From contig CP029803.1 of assembly GCA_003226295.1 (NCBI GenBank), forward strand, positions 986,211-1,050,210: a stretch of 64,000 nucleotides of DNA, in the 5' to 3' direction. The stretch is from Candidatus Moanabacter tarae (GTDB taxonomy: Bacteria > Verrucomicrobiota > Verrucomicrobiia > Opitutales > UBA2987). Below the pieces are notes generated by a model. That model was not told the DNA's origin and did not search any database. It saw only the letters and a program-made list of their open reading frames with translations. Positions 16,604-26,933 of the stretch are shown here, one piece after another. Position 1 is the first letter of the stretch, and each line of letters begins with the position of its first letter. A program made the position numbers and the translations under genes.

Positions 16604-18794
16604 TTTGAAAAATCGAGAAAGGAACGGTTAAAATGCCGGAACGCCCGCTCTCGTCAATAACTTCCAATACCAAACTATGAGTCCCGGACTCAAGTGCATC
16701 TATTGAAATATTGAAATCTTCGATCCTAGAATCGAATAATCCATCGGTCGGTCGTAGTAATTTGGGGGGTTGCCCATCAAGAGAAAACCATGCCTCGCGA
16801 TGAATACTAAAGGAATCGGATGACCTGAATTTGAAATCGACATCATTTCCACGAATATTCTTACCTGAAAGTTCAACGCGTGGGGGAGAATTATCGATCA
16901 AAAAAACCTCACTGAGGCGTTCACCTTTAAGAGCACCATCTCTTCCATTATCCGGCTCATCGCTAGCAATTATTTTAACTCTATAAAACCCCTCCCTAAA
17001 ACCATTTGTATTAAACGTTATAATCGGTTCCATGATTTTTTCAGCAAGTTTGATCCAAACTGAATCCTTAATGTTCTGAATGCTAAGCGAAAAATGAAGT
17101 CGATCGTTGTTAGGATCGAATGACTTCCACGCAACTGTAAGAAGACCTTCTTCCCCCCTTTTCTTTAATTTGAGCCGGGGGATTGGAGTCTGAATCAGCC
17201 TTCCAGGGTTTTTCTCATCCAACAGTTTATCTAAATCAATATTGGGAGGATTTATAATCGCATTGAGAAGTTTAAACCCAACAGGAATGACTCGAATCAC
17301 TCCCAGTTGTGGGGCGAAATTTTTGGTCCCATAAAACAACCTCACATTCTCGATGCCTGATTTCAGATGATCGAATGAGGCCCGATATTGGATGTACCTT
17401 CCATTAGGGCTCTTAATAAGAAGCCCGCTCTCCGTCAAATCAACTGATTTCCAGTTTCCCCAAGTAGCATCCGGTTCCTTTGTGTTTCCAGTTCGAGTTG
17501 AAAATGCCCCAAAACTATCAACAGCATTCTCGCTTACAGAAAGAATTTTGCCCCATTTGGCTATTTGTTTAGCATCGTAGACCCTAGAAGTGTATTCTCC
17601 TGATTCAGCCAATGAACCTTTAAGGCGGTAAATTATGGCGGGATTACTGGTGATAACAAACAGCTCTCCGTTGTTTTTCTTTGATGGAAATATTATCGAA
17701 ACTTCACCTCCGGTTGGCGTTTGCTGTAGAAGGTTCCATTCTCCCCGCTTTCTAACAGAGAAAAGTCTTCCTTTATCGTTCGTTCCAATAATTAATTCAT
17801 CCAAGTTACTAAAGATCATAGAAAAAACATGTGCCCTTGGAAGACCCCAATACGTTTCCACAAATCCTTCTTGATCGAGGCTATAGATAGTACTACTCCC
17901 TGAAGCCGCCTGGGACAAAGTATTTGTCCCATTAACACCAAACTGCTTTGCAGTGACGGTGAAGGTGTCATCATCCTCAATTTTAGTTTGAGTTTGCGGC
18001 GTAATCGGCTTTTTACCACGCGCTCCTGCACTGAAAGTTGAAAAATATATTTTGCCTCCATCATTAACCAGGATCTGCCTAATTTCCTGTTCTCCCGTAT
18101 TGTAGAGGGCAAAACCACTTCCCTTAGAGTCTATCCTATATAGAGTCCCTCCTGGACTGCTACCAGCAAGCAGATTGCCATCCAAATCCCAACCTAATGA
18201 GGTGATGTGGGTCTGATCACAAGCGAACCATTTGGTCGGTGTATCGTTAGGCTGAAAGTCCTTTGGTAGCATATAAACAACAGCGGAATTTCCTGTTGCT
18301 ACATACAGGTTACCTCTCTTGTCGAGAGTCATGGCCCATATGTAGCTGTCCGGAGGATCGAAATAGACTTCGGGCCTACCCGCTTTGGGAAGTCTGTAGA
18401 CCCTACCGGAAGGAGAAGTACCTACGAAAATATCACCATTCTCTGCAACGGCGAGGGCTCTACTAAGCATTTCCTCAGGTGCAAAAAGGGTTTTAACTTC
18501 TCCTTCAGAATCTACTTTGAGAACCTTACCGTAATTTCCCGTTCCCAAGATCAAATTCCCTTCCTGATCCGAAGCCGCTACCCATACAATCGGCTCATCT
18601 AGTTTAGCCAATAAATCAAGGGATGGAGCGAGCTTAAGTACACCCGAATTAGACAAGGCAACGTTGTTAAATTCTCCAAGGACAAACTCCTCATAACTAG
18701 TATCCACAAATGATGAGGTTCGTACCGCCCAACCATCCAATGGAAGAATCCCCAAGCAAACAAAAGTTAGTATTTGTTTAGATTTAGTCCGCAC
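16596..18794 (-). CDS. Exported beta-propeller protein with C-terminal Ig-like domains
   Basis: 732-residue protein with an N-terminal signal peptide (RTKSK, then TFVCLGILPLDGWA). Residues about 60-400 are made of repeating units of the form 'GNLxxGTxxxGKVYRL', for example GNLILGTGNYGKVLKV, GDIFVGTSPSGRVYRL and GNLYVATGNSAVVYML, typical of a six- to eight-bladed beta propeller. After residue 400 come beta-rich regions: a GNWKSVDLTESGL stretch and two Ig or Fn3-like stretches (TVAWKSFDPNNDRLHFSLSI, KIIASDEPDNG). It probably works in the periplasm or on the outer surface. No catalytic motif is seen. It lies between the S55-like gene and aspS; its 3' end overlaps the aspS start by 8 bases. I do not know its function. 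Confidence 0.8.
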   Translation of the reverse strand: MRTKSKQILTFVCLGILPLDGWAVRTSSFVDTSYEEFVLGEFNNVALSNSGVLKLAPSLDLLAKLDEPIVWVAASDQEGNLILGTGNYGKVLKVDSEGEVKTLFAPEEMLSRALAVAENGDIFVGTSPSGRVYRLPKAGRPEVYFDPPDSYIWAMTLDKRGNLYVATGNSAVVYMLPKDFQPNDTPTKWFACDQTHITSLGWDLDGNLLAGSSPGGTLYRIDSKGSGFALYNTGEQEIRQILVNDGGKIYFSTFSAGARGKKPITPQTQTKIEDDDTFTVTAKQFGVNGTNTLSQAASGSSTIYSLDQEGFVETYWGLPRAHVFSMIFSNLDELIIGTNDKGRLFSVRKRGEWNLLQQTPTGGEVSIIFPSKKNNGELFVITSNPAIIYRLKGSLAESGEYTSRVYDAKQIAKWGKILSVSENAVDSFGAFSTRTGNTKEPDATWGNWKSVDLTESGLLIKSPNGRYIQYRASFDHLKSGIENVRLFYGTKNFAPQLGVIRVIPVGFKLLNAIINPPNIDLDKLLDEKNPGRLIQTPIPRLKLKKRGEEGLLTVAWKSFDPNNDRLHFSLSIQNIKDSVWIKLAEKIMEPIITFNTNGFREGFYRVKIIASDEPDNGRDGALKGERLSEVFLIDNSPPRVELSGKNIRGNDVDFKFRSSDSFSIHREAWFSLDGQPPKLLRPTDGLFDSRIEDFNISIDALESGTHSLVLEVIDESGRSGILTVPFSIFQNE

Positions 18795-18882
18795 TATGAA
18801 CCTGCAACTAGGTGTAAATTATAAGACGCTCTTCAATCATCGATTCCAATTGAATAATAGTGCGAAAGAAAGAGGCAGCGCT

Positions 18883-20685
18883 CTATTCCAGAGTCAAAGG
18901 AATTCGGTAACTTCCCCGATACTCTCCCGGAAGCTGGATTTGATCTTCCCACAATGTTACCTCATTTAGAGTTTTTCGGACAATATTGTTACTAGGTGAT
19001 GCGTAAAGAGCATTAATAGAAGGAGGAAGATCAAACATACTCGAACCTTCGAATCTTAGGCCTTCTGCATTACGGAGTAACTTTATATAGATTGACTTAC
19101 CAGAACGGCTCTCAACCCATTGTCCGACAATATCGTTATAGGAAGAAAAGGCTTTGCTACCTATCCCATCTATCCTTTCGGCCTCCTCTGCATCAGCTAT
19201 AACCACCGTCACCTGATCACCTGAATTTAACAAATAAGGCATCGGAATAGAAAGCCCGTGCTGGCTGTCTTCTTCCTGATAGTTATATAGCGTAATAAGA
19301 AGCTCTAAATTATCCCCAGGTTTAACCCTCGTCGATTGAACAACAACCGATTTCAAGCTAGAAATGAGCCAGGTATCCTTTACGTCGATATCGAACTTAA
19401 TCGATTTTACTTGAGGAATTTTAAAAGGATTGTTCATCAGGCTCTCGAATCTTTTTAAAAAATTGAAGGCGACTGAAATCGCACCATCTGGACCTGAAGC
19501 AACCTTGCTAAACTCGATTGGGTCGCTATCGGCAAACCCAATAATGCCCTGGAGAAAAAACGTCTGTCTTTCACTTGCCTCAAGAGTCTCCAGGAGGGCC
19601 TGGAGCAGAGAAACTGAAGCAAAAAGAGGAGAAAGAACTGGGTGTTCGGCAAGCTCTCCTTTAAACCCGCGCTTCATTCCTCCAGAAAAATTAATCTCCA
19701 CTTCCATCTTTAATAGTGGTGGAAACTCCCCAATCAGTCCAGCCACTGCTGTTAGTCGATCCTGATAAATAGCTCCAATAACGGGTCCTGTTTTTGCCAA
19801 CTTAAATGCTCCCGGTATAGATTGAACCACTGTGATAATTTCGGCACCCGCCATAGGAAGTTGGGTTGGTCCCATTTGGAAAAAGGGATGCCCAAATGCT
19901 AAGATCGTATCACCATTCCTATAAGTCACTGTTCCTGTAGCTGAGACATTGAAATCACCGTTCATCAGAACTGCAGCTACAGAAGACCCTGGCTCCATAG
20001 GTAGATAAGTTTCCTCCGAAACGCTCCCTATGGGTGCTTGCATTACTGTTATTCCTGCCTTGTCGAACTCCGACTTAAAGGTACTAAGAACACGATCGGA
20101 AAAACCCGATGCCATCAAAGGAGTCGGCAAAGGCTGCAAGAGGACGTTAATCTTTTCCTCTTGGATTCGATCCGCTCCACGGACAATCTGCCACTTCATT
20201 TCATCTTTTTTCTCAGATAGATAAACAAATTCTTCGTTAAGATTTGTCTTTTCGGCGATCGGATAAGCCCGTGTTCTGGATCTTGGAAAACCTTCTAAAA
20301 CCTCAAGCATCTGCTCTATTGGCGTAACTCCAATAATAGCCTGGTCCCTAGACCACAAGTAACCATATGCATAGGCCCCAACCAGTTTTTTATCAATATA
20401 GACAGGGCTTCCGCTCATCCCTGCCACCGGACCTGTCAATTTATTCATCGGATCCAAAGCCTGACAAATGATAACAGATCTTTGAGGCCCAACAAAATTC
20501 TGCGCGACCCCAAGGACCTCGAGCTCAAAGCTTTCAACTTCAGTTCCGGAAACCACTGTTCGCCACTCACCCTTTATCCCTGTTACAACATCTGAAAGAG
20601 GCATTAAATCCTGCGCAGTAACCTGAGTTAACTCCAATGGAGACAACGCAATAAGAAACCACAACTGAACAAAAATACGAGTCAT
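18883..20685 (-). CDS. Exported SpoIVB (S55)-type serine peptidase-like protein
   Basis: 600-residue protein with signal peptide (MTRIFVQLWFLIALSP, cleavage near TAQD). The S55 hallmark GMSGSPVY is at residues 89-96 with the likely nucleophile Ser there, followed by KLVGAYAYGY. A second S55-like block, AFGHPFFQMG, lies near residue 264. In Bacillus SpoIVB, as I recall it, the His-containing GHG block comes before the MSGSP block, so the order here looks permuted. Residues about 430-600 form a beta-rich C-terminal domain without a known motif. Start is an ATG at 20685 with no strong ribosome site. It is 88 bases upstream of the exported propeller gene, same strand, so the two may function together at the cell envelope. 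Confidence 0.78.
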   Translation of the reverse strand: MTRIFVQLWFLIALSPLELTQVTAQDLMPLSDVVTGIKGEWRTVVSGTEVESFELEVLGVAQNFVGPQRSVIICQALDPMNKLTGPVAGMSGSPVYIDKKLVGAYAYGYLWSRDQAIIGVTPIEQMLEVLEGFPRSRTRAYPIAEKTNLNEEFVYLSEKKDEMKWQIVRGADRIQEEKINVLLQPLPTPLMASGFSDRVLSTFKSEFDKAGITVMQAPIGSVSEETYLPMEPGSSVAAVLMNGDFNVSATGTVTYRNGDTILAFGHPFFQMGPTQLPMAGAEIITVVQSIPGAFKLAKTGPVIGAIYQDRLTAVAGLIGEFPPLLKMEVEINFSGGMKRGFKGELAEHPVLSPLFASVSLLQALLETLEASERQTFFLQGIIGFADSDPIEFSKVASGPDGAISVAFNFLKRFESLMNNPFKIPQVKSIKFDIDVKDTWLISSLKSVVVQSTRVKPGDNLELLITLYNYQEEDSQHGLSIPMPYLLNSGDQVTVVIADAEEAERIDGIGSKAFSSYNDIVGQWVESRSGKSIYIKLLRNAEGLRFEGSSMFDLPPSINALYASPSNNIVRKTLNEVTLWEDQIQLPGEYRGSYRIPLTLE

Positions 20686-21206
20686 AGCAACGTGGTATAT
20701 CCTTGCCTAAGGTTAAGGAGCAAGCAAGCAGCTGTTAGCTCTAAGTTTTGAAAACAACTTGTCTTAATGTTAATTGGCCAGCGCATGAGATTGGAGCCCC
20801 AACGAACCCTAAGAAAATATTTTAAAAAGGAGGCCAAATCTCTTCCTTGAAAATCCTCCTGCTGCAAAAGTTGTCAAATCCACAATAGGTAAGCTTCCAT
20901 TGGCTAGGCTCCAAAAGTTCAACCAAATTACTTTTTATTTCTCTACCACACCAATACAAGGGGATTTTATCATGGAATTTCTTACATCGAAAACATTCAA
21001 CTGATCACGGAAATCAGATAGACTCTCGATACCTTCGACCACTTTAATCGATACATATATCCTCCCCTTATTTTAATCTGATGTAATGAAAAGATGGTTT
21101 AGGTTGGATAGTTTCTAGAAAAACATAAACATTGGTACTTAGAAATCTGGACATGAATTCTTTCGTCTAATAGGAGTTACAATGCTAAATCAATATAAAG
21201 CTCTGA
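20686..21206. other. Intergenic stretch without a gene
   Basis: 521 bases between the end of gpmI (both neighbours are on minus) and the S55-like gene start. Frames are interrupted throughout and the one short minus-strand frame at 20682-20867 has no homology or ribosome site I can support. I see no tRNA, terminator or repeat. The promoter for the S55-propeller-aspS run should be in its right-hand part. Confidence 0.4.
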
Positions 21207-22778
21207 TCAGCGAATCAGCGTTTTCCCAGTCATTTCCGAGGCCTGCCCAATGTCCATCAGCTGAAGGATTGTAGGTGAGATGTCAGCAAGGCACCCTCCG
21301 TTCTTTAAATCAAGAAAACGACAAGGCTCACCTACTAGAACAACTTCAACCGGATTAAAGGTATGGCTAGTGTGAGGGGTATCGCTGATTGGGTCCCACA
21401 TCTGCTCAGCATTTCCGTGATCTGCAGTAATCATAGCAGATCCTTGTACCTTATGTACACTGGCTAGAATTTTCTCAACACACTGATCTACCACTTCGCA
21501 AGCCTGGACGGTGGATTCCAGGGAACCCGTATGGCCAACCATATCGGGATTAGCAAAATTGACCATGACGAATGGATAATCGCGACTTAAGATGGCCCTG
21601 CAAGTAGCTTCAGTTACCTTGCAAGCTGACATTTCAGGTTTCTGGTCATAAGTGGTTACATTTCTTGGACTCGGAACCATTCTTCGTTCTTCACCAAGAA
21701 AAGGCTCTTCCCGATAGTCATTAAAGAAATATGTAACGTGTGGATACTTTTCAGTCTCGGCACATCTGAATTGCCTAATTCCTCTATCCGAGAACAAGCT
21801 TCCAAGGGTATTTCTCATCGGGGCGGCCTTTGGAAATATTACATTTCGACAGAGCCCATGTTCATAGTCAGTCAAGGTAGCATAGAATAAATCCAACTTT
21901 CTTCCCCGATCAAAATGAACAAAAGAATCGCTGATAAAGGCTCGGGTTATCTCTCGAGGACGATCACCACGGAAATTGAAGAAGAGGACGGAATCCCCAT
22001 TTTTAATTCTCCCAATTGGGTTCCCTGATGAATCGACTATCCATGTCGGGAGAATAAATTCATCCCCTACCATTTTTTGATCCTGAGAGCAGCTATAGGC
22101 CTGTTTTACGGCAGCAACAGCATTAGAAGCCTTTGATCGGGCACGTCGTCCGACAAGACATTCATATGCAAGTTCGACTCTCTCCCAACGTTGGTCACGA
22201 TCCATACCCCAATAGCGACCGCAGACTGTAGCTATTCGACCTAATCCAATCTCATGACAGCGTTTTTCTATTTCTCGAATGTACCTTAAACCATCGAAAG
22301 GAGGTGAATCGCGGCCATCGGTAAAAAGATGAAGAAAGACTCTGTTTTCAGGGAGCTCTTTCGCTATCTCAATAAGGCCATAAAGGTGGCGAAGTACCGA
22401 ATGAACACCAACATCGGAGGCAAGTCCAATGAGATGGAGATTACCACCAGTTTCCTTTAACCTGGCCAAGCATATTCCCATTGCTGGCTGGCTTCTTATC
22501 TCCCGGCTTTTAAAGGCCTCATCGATTCGAACAATCTGCTGTTGGACAATGCGTCCAGCTCCTATGTTTTGGTGTCCAACCTCGCTGTTCCCCATTACAC
22601 CAGCGTAAAGGCCCACCTCTTCACCGCTCGCGGAAATTTCGGTTCTAGGGCATTCCTGCGTTATTCTGTCTGCTATCGGTGTCTGGGCAAGCTTGACCGC
22701 ATTGAAGGGGTCCTGATCTTGTCTATGATTAACCCCCCATCCGTCACGAATTATAAGCGTAACTGATGTATCCCTCAA
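21207..22778 (-). CDS. gpmI: 2,3-bisphosphoglycerate-independent phosphoglycerate mutase
   Basis: 523-residue manganese enzyme interconverting 3- and 2-phosphoglycerate in glycolysis and gluconeogenesis. The N-terminal metal motif IIRDGWG and the catalytic Ser in GVMGNSEVGHQNIGAGR are clear; the second metal cluster is in the C-terminal alkaline-phosphatase-like half with NFANPDMVGHTG and ITADHGNAEQMW. Length is typical (about 510-530). It follows a cation antiporter gene by 102 bases on the same strand; the spacing leaves co-transcription open. Confidence 0.96.
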   Translation of the reverse strand: MRDTSVTLIIRDGWGVNHRQDQDPFNAVKLAQTPIADRITQECPRTEISASGEEVGLYAGVMGNSEVGHQNIGAGRIVQQQIVRIDEAFKSREIRSQPAMGICLARLKETGGNLHLIGLASDVGVHSVLRHLYGLIEIAKELPENRVFLHLFTDGRDSPPFDGLRYIREIEKRCHEIGLGRIATVCGRYWGMDRDQRWERVELAYECLVGRRARSKASNAVAAVKQAYSCSQDQKMVGDEFILPTWIVDSSGNPIGRIKNGDSVLFFNFRGDRPREITRAFISDSFVHFDRGRKLDLFYATLTDYEHGLCRNVIFPKAAPMRNTLGSLFSDRGIRQFRCAETEKYPHVTYFFNDYREEPFLGEERRMVPSPRNVTTYDQKPEMSACKVTEATCRAILSRDYPFVMVNFANPDMVGHTGSLESTVQACEVVDQCVEKILASVHKVQGSAMITADHGNAEQMWDPISDTPHTSHTFNPVEVVLVGEPCRFLDLKNGGCLADISPTILQLMDIGQASEMTGKTLIR

Positions 22779-22880
22779 TTATCTCTCCTCTTAACAAATT
22801 CTTATCTAGGTCCGTATCACAAGCCTGTTCTCTAGTGAGATCGAGGACAAATAATCCAAATTGTTGGTAATGAAAACATT

Positions 22881-23930
22881 CTAACGTTCGAGCTGCATTT
22901 GGATGAAGGTAATCACAAGATAGGCGGAAAGAAGAATCATGCCAAAACCACGGTTCAGTCTATCCCCTGAAACCAGAATGCCAACCCTAAAAACTATGAG
23001 GATAAAAAGCATGGCTGGGAACAGGTAATAAAAGAAAAGGGGTGGAGCGGAAAGACCATTCCTTGTGACGGCTGCAGCCGAACCAGCAACAAATAGCACA
23101 TTGAGAATGTCTGCTCCAATAATGTTTCCTACAGCTAACTCGCCATGGCCTCGCCGGACCGCTGTAATTGCCGTAACGAGCTCAGGAAGAGATGTCCCAA
23201 AGGCAACAATGGTAGTAGCAATAACACTGTCGGGGACATTGAACCGAATTGCACATTCTTCTGCTGCAGGTATTAATACCTGCGACGAAACAACAACCAA
23301 TATTATCCCAAGAACCAGCTTTCCAAGAATAGCTATTGTGGAAAAATCCGAATCAGGTAAGTCAGATTCATTTTCGTTCTCGCTTCGAATTCTTTGAGCC
23401 CACCGAATCGAAAAATAAAGGTAGATCACGAGCAAGACCAGAAAGACTAATCCGATCGTTTGTGGTAACCGCCCTCCACTTACAGGAATACCTCTCAGGT
23501 TCGCATAGGGGATAGCCGAGAACACAAGAAGGAATCCTACTCCCAGTTGGATCCATCCTTGGCGATTAACAATAGAACTCGGAAGTCGGGGAGGTGAAAT
23601 CAATGTTGCGATCCCCAAAATCAATCCCGTGTCGCAGATTATGGATCCAACCGCATTACCTAAAGCTAGGTCCGGCTTTCCTTGAACTGCAGCAAAGACA
23701 GATACTGCGGCTTCAGGAAATGTGGTACCTAGACTTACAATAGTGGCACCGATAAGAAAGGAAGGAACACCCAAGTGTCTAGAAAGGATGATAACCTCTC
23801 TAACCAATAGATCTGCACCTTTCATCAGGATATAGATAGATACAGAAACAATCGCCAGGAGAATAGACGTGTGTTGGTGTTCTAGGATTTTTCCAATAAA
23901 ATCTTCCATAACAAATTGTTCAGCAAACAC
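22881..23930 (-). CDS. Sodium/calcium-type cation antiporter (CaCA family, YrbG-like)
   Basis: 349-residue membrane protein with the inverted duplication of the CaCA family. The two alpha repeats are GATIVSLGTTFPEAAVSVFA and ATTIVAFGTSLPELVTAITA, each followed by a GNxxGSxxxDxxxxxG-type segment (ALGNAVGSIICDTGLILG; AVGNIIGADILNVLFVAG). The acidic residues FPE and LPE are the presumed ion ligands. About ten hydrophobic segments are visible. An alternative ATG seven codons in (23909) is possible. It is divergent from ileS, with 88 bases between the starts. Confidence 0.92.
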   Translation of the reverse strand: MFAEQFVMEDFIGKILEHQHTSILLAIVSVSIYILMKGADLLVREVIILSRHLGVPSFLIGATIVSLGTTFPEAAVSVFAAVQGKPDLALGNAVGSIICDTGLILGIATLISPPRLPSSIVNRQGWIQLGVGFLLVFSAIPYANLRGIPVSGGRLPQTIGLVFLVLLVIYLYFSIRWAQRIRSENENESDLPDSDFSTIAILGKLVLGIILVVVSSQVLIPAAEECAIRFNVPDSVIATTIVAFGTSLPELVTAITAVRRGHGELAVGNIIGADILNVLFVAGSAAAVTRNGLSAPPLFFYYLFPAMLFILIVFRVGILVSGDRLNRGFGMILLSAYLVITFIQMQLER

Positions 23931-24018
23931 CGAGAAAGAATTAGCCCTTCTGTTTGCTTGACTTGAACGATGAGATAAGCATTGTTTTTCGCCTTTACTG
24001 CTAAGCCTGGGGTAAACG

Positions 24019-26826
24019 ATGACCCAGTTGATCAGGAACTATAAAGACACCCTGAATCTCCCCGATACCGCTTTCCCTATGAGGGCGAACTCGGTGCAAC
24101 GAGAACCTGAGCGCATCGCTCATTGGGACAAGATAGATCTCTATCGGAGAATTCAAGAAAAGAACGCAGCGGGCAAGAATTTTATTCTGCACGATGGTCC
24201 ACCTTACGCCAATGGGAATATTCACCTTGGCCATGCCCTGAATAAGATATTGAAGGATATCATCCTTCGTTATAAATCCATGCGGGGCTATTCCACGCCA
24301 TATGTACCCGGTTGGGATTGCCATGGGCTTCCCATCGAACAGCAAGTTTTTAAAGAAGTAGGAGACCGGATTCACACCATGTCCCCTACTAAGATTAGAG
24401 GCAGGTGTCACAATTACGCCTCCAAATACATAGAAATCCAAAAGAAACAATTCAAGCGTCTCGGAATTCTGGGGGAATGGGAAGCACCCTATTGCACTTT
24501 TGATCCCGAATTTGAAGTTGGAATCCTACAGTGTTTCCGGGAACTCGTTGCCAAGGGCCTAGTACGAAAAGGTTTCAAGGTTGTCCATTGGGATCCAATT
24601 TTTCGAACTGCGATAGCTGAAGCCGAAGTCGAGTACCATTCCCATCAATCAGACTCGATTTTCGTCCGGTTTCCATTATTTAATCCCGAACGTTTCGACG
24701 CCTTGAAGAATCTACCCGATGTTGCGTTGGTAGTTTGGACGACAACACCATGGACATTACCTGCTAACGAAGGAGTCTGCCTACACCCAAGCTTTGAATA
24801 CGTCGCTGTTAGTCACGAAGGAAGGACTTCCATCGTAGCAGCCGAACGAGTTGATGCATTCATAGAAGATTGCGGAATCACAGATGGGACGATTGTAGGC
24901 AAAATCTCATCTAACTTATTTGATCGCTCGGTGTGCCAGCATCCTATTTTCAGCGACCGCACTAGCTTGATCATGCTAGGCAACCATGTAACAATGGATC
25001 AAGGAACCGGGTGCGTCCATACAGCACCAGGACATGGGACTGATGATTTTGCCATCGCACAAAAATACAAACTACCAATTTCGGTCCCGGTAGATGCAAA
25101 GGGGTGCTTTACTGATGACTATTCTGAAATGTCAGGAGAATTCGTATTTGATGCTAATCCCAAAATCATCCGAGATCTGAAAGAGAGAGGTCTGCTCGTT
25201 GCTGCTTCTCAGATCACCCACGATTACCCCTTTAGTTGGAGAAGCAAAAAGCCGATCATCTTTAGGGCGACAGAGCAGTGGTTCATGGAATTCGAAGAAG
25301 GCTCGATTCGCCAACATGCATTAGATGCTATTGAATCAACAATTAATTGGATCCCTCAGTGGGGCTACGAGCGAATTCGTAATATGATACGGGATAGACC
25401 AGACTGGTGTCTCTCCCGTCAACGCTCCTGGGGAGTTCCCATCCCCTCAATCCGCTCCAAAGCTTCCGGGAACTCAGTTCTGGAACTGGAAGTCATTGAT
25501 CGATTCATAGATGCGGTAAAGTCAAAAGGGACAGACTGCTGGTTCACCGATCCTATCGAGAGTTTCCTTCCTCCAGGATTTACTTATAAATCAACTGGCG
25601 AATCAAACGCTGGAGACTTTGAGAAGGAAACGGACGTACTCGATGTCTGGTTTGATTCTGGATCCAGCCATATAGCTGTACTAGAGGGGGACGATCGCCT
25701 CTCCTCTCCCGCTGATCTCTATCTAGAAGGAAGCGATCAACATAGGGGTTGGTTTCAAAGTTCTCTTCTCACCTCAATCGGCGCACGAAATCAAGCTCCC
25801 TATAAAGCTGTTCTCACCCATGGATTTATACTTGATGGCGAAGGTAATGCGATGAGCAAATCCTTGGGAAATGTGGTTTCCCCTCTTGATATAATAAATA
25901 AGAGCGGTGGGGATATCTTGCGCCTCTGGGTTGCCAGCGTGGACTATCGGAACGATATTCGATTATCAGAAGAAATAATATCCCACGTAGTAGAAACTTA
26001 TCGGACCATACGAAACACTTTGAGGTTTCAACTTGGAAATCTTTTCGATTTCGATCCCGAAAAGGACCTGCTTGAGATTGAGGAACTACTTCCTCTCGAT
26101 CGTTGGGCGCTCTATCACACATCTGACTTGGTCGAATCAGTCCAAGACTCATACGAAGAATACGAATTCCAAAGGATTTACCAACTAATCAACCGTTTCA
26201 CAACAGTAACCCTTTCTGCGACCTATCATGACATTCTCAAAGACCGTCTTTATACTCTCAAACCTTCGTCAAAGGAGCGCCGATCGGCCCAAACAACTAT
26301 TTATCACATCAATCAAATTCTGACGAGACTGATCGCACCAATTCTTGTCTTTACTGCGGATGAATCAGGTGCCCATAGCATAAAACAAGGGGCCTATGCC
26401 GAAAGTTCCATTCACCTGCAAGAGTTTCCCAACGTCCCTATGGAATGGAAATCTGGGAAGATTCCGCAAATGATGGAGGAAATCATGAAGGTGCGGATTC
26501 AAATCAATGAATCTCTAGAAAATCTTAGAAAAGAAAAAACCATCGGTCAATCCTTGGAAGCAGAAGTAGAAATTAAAGGAAGTGTATCGAATAAATCCTT
26601 TCAGATACTCAAGAAGTTTGAGGAATTCCTTCCGGAAATTTTTATTGTCTCCAAAGTCTACCTCGTAGTTAAACAATCAAATAATTCTGAACTGTCTATA
26701 ACCGTAAAGAAAGCAACAGGTAACCGCTGCCTTAGATGTTGGCGCTGGGCTGAAGAGGTTTCCCAAGACCATGAAGAAAGCCCCGTTTGTGGGCGCTGCA
26801 TAACTGTCCTAAATGATAGAAGCTAA
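24019..26826 (+). CDS. ileS: Isoleucyl-tRNA synthetase
   Basis: 935-residue class Ia synthetase. The HIGH motif appears as GNIHLGHA in HDGPPYANGNIHLGHA, the editing domain follows (TTTPWTLPANEG), and the KMSKS loop reads AMSKSLGN. The C-terminal zinc finger is RCLRCW with VCGRC near the end, as in bacterial IleRS that keep both metal sites. Length is typical. It begins a plus-strand run ileS, DksA-like gene and lspA with gaps of 107 and 32 bases. No T-box leader is visible in the 88 bases upstream. Confidence 0.96.
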   Translation: MTQLIRNYKDTLNLPDTAFPMRANSVQREPERIAHWDKIDLYRRIQEKNAAGKNFILHDGPPYANGNIHLGHALNKILKDIILRYKSMRGYSTPYVPGWDCHGLPIEQQVFKEVGDRIHTMSPTKIRGRCHNYASKYIEIQKKQFKRLGILGEWEAPYCTFDPEFEVGILQCFRELVAKGLVRKGFKVVHWDPIFRTAIAEAEVEYHSHQSDSIFVRFPLFNPERFDALKNLPDVALVVWTTTPWTLPANEGVCLHPSFEYVAVSHEGRTSIVAAERVDAFIEDCGITDGTIVGKISSNLFDRSVCQHPIFSDRTSLIMLGNHVTMDQGTGCVHTAPGHGTDDFAIAQKYKLPISVPVDAKGCFTDDYSEMSGEFVFDANPKIIRDLKERGLLVAASQITHDYPFSWRSKKPIIFRATEQWFMEFEEGSIRQHALDAIESTINWIPQWGYERIRNMIRDRPDWCLSRQRSWGVPIPSIRSKASGNSVLELEVIDRFIDAVKSKGTDCWFTDPIESFLPPGFTYKSTGESNAGDFEKETDVLDVWFDSGSSHIAVLEGDDRLSSPADLYLEGSDQHRGWFQSSLLTSIGARNQAPYKAVLTHGFILDGEGNAMSKSLGNVVSPLDIINKSGGDILRLWVASVDYRNDIRLSEEIISHVVETYRTIRNTLRFQLGNLFDFDPEKDLLEIEELLPLDRWALYHTSDLVESVQDSYEEYEFQRIYQLINRFTTVTLSATYHDILKDRLYTLKPSSKERRSAQTTIYHINQILTRLIAPILVFTADESGAHSIKQGAYAESSIHLQEFPNVPMEWKSGKIPQMMEEIMKVRIQINESLENLRKEKTIGQSLEAEVEIKGSVSNKSFQILKKFEEFLPEIFIVSKVYLVVKQSNNSELSITVKKATGNRCLRCWRWAEEVSQDHEESPVCGRCITVLNDRS

Positions 26827-26933
26827 GAAATTCCATTAGAACACAAGAAGATCCTAAAAGTAACAAAAAAGGCATACAAGATTTTGTAATTATCATCTAA
26901 AAATCAGTCCAACCCAGATACTGTCAAAAGACG

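Noticed and set aside
20682-20867. 61-residue minus-strand frame upstream of the S55-like gene
   Set aside because: Overlaps the S55 gene start and lacks support.
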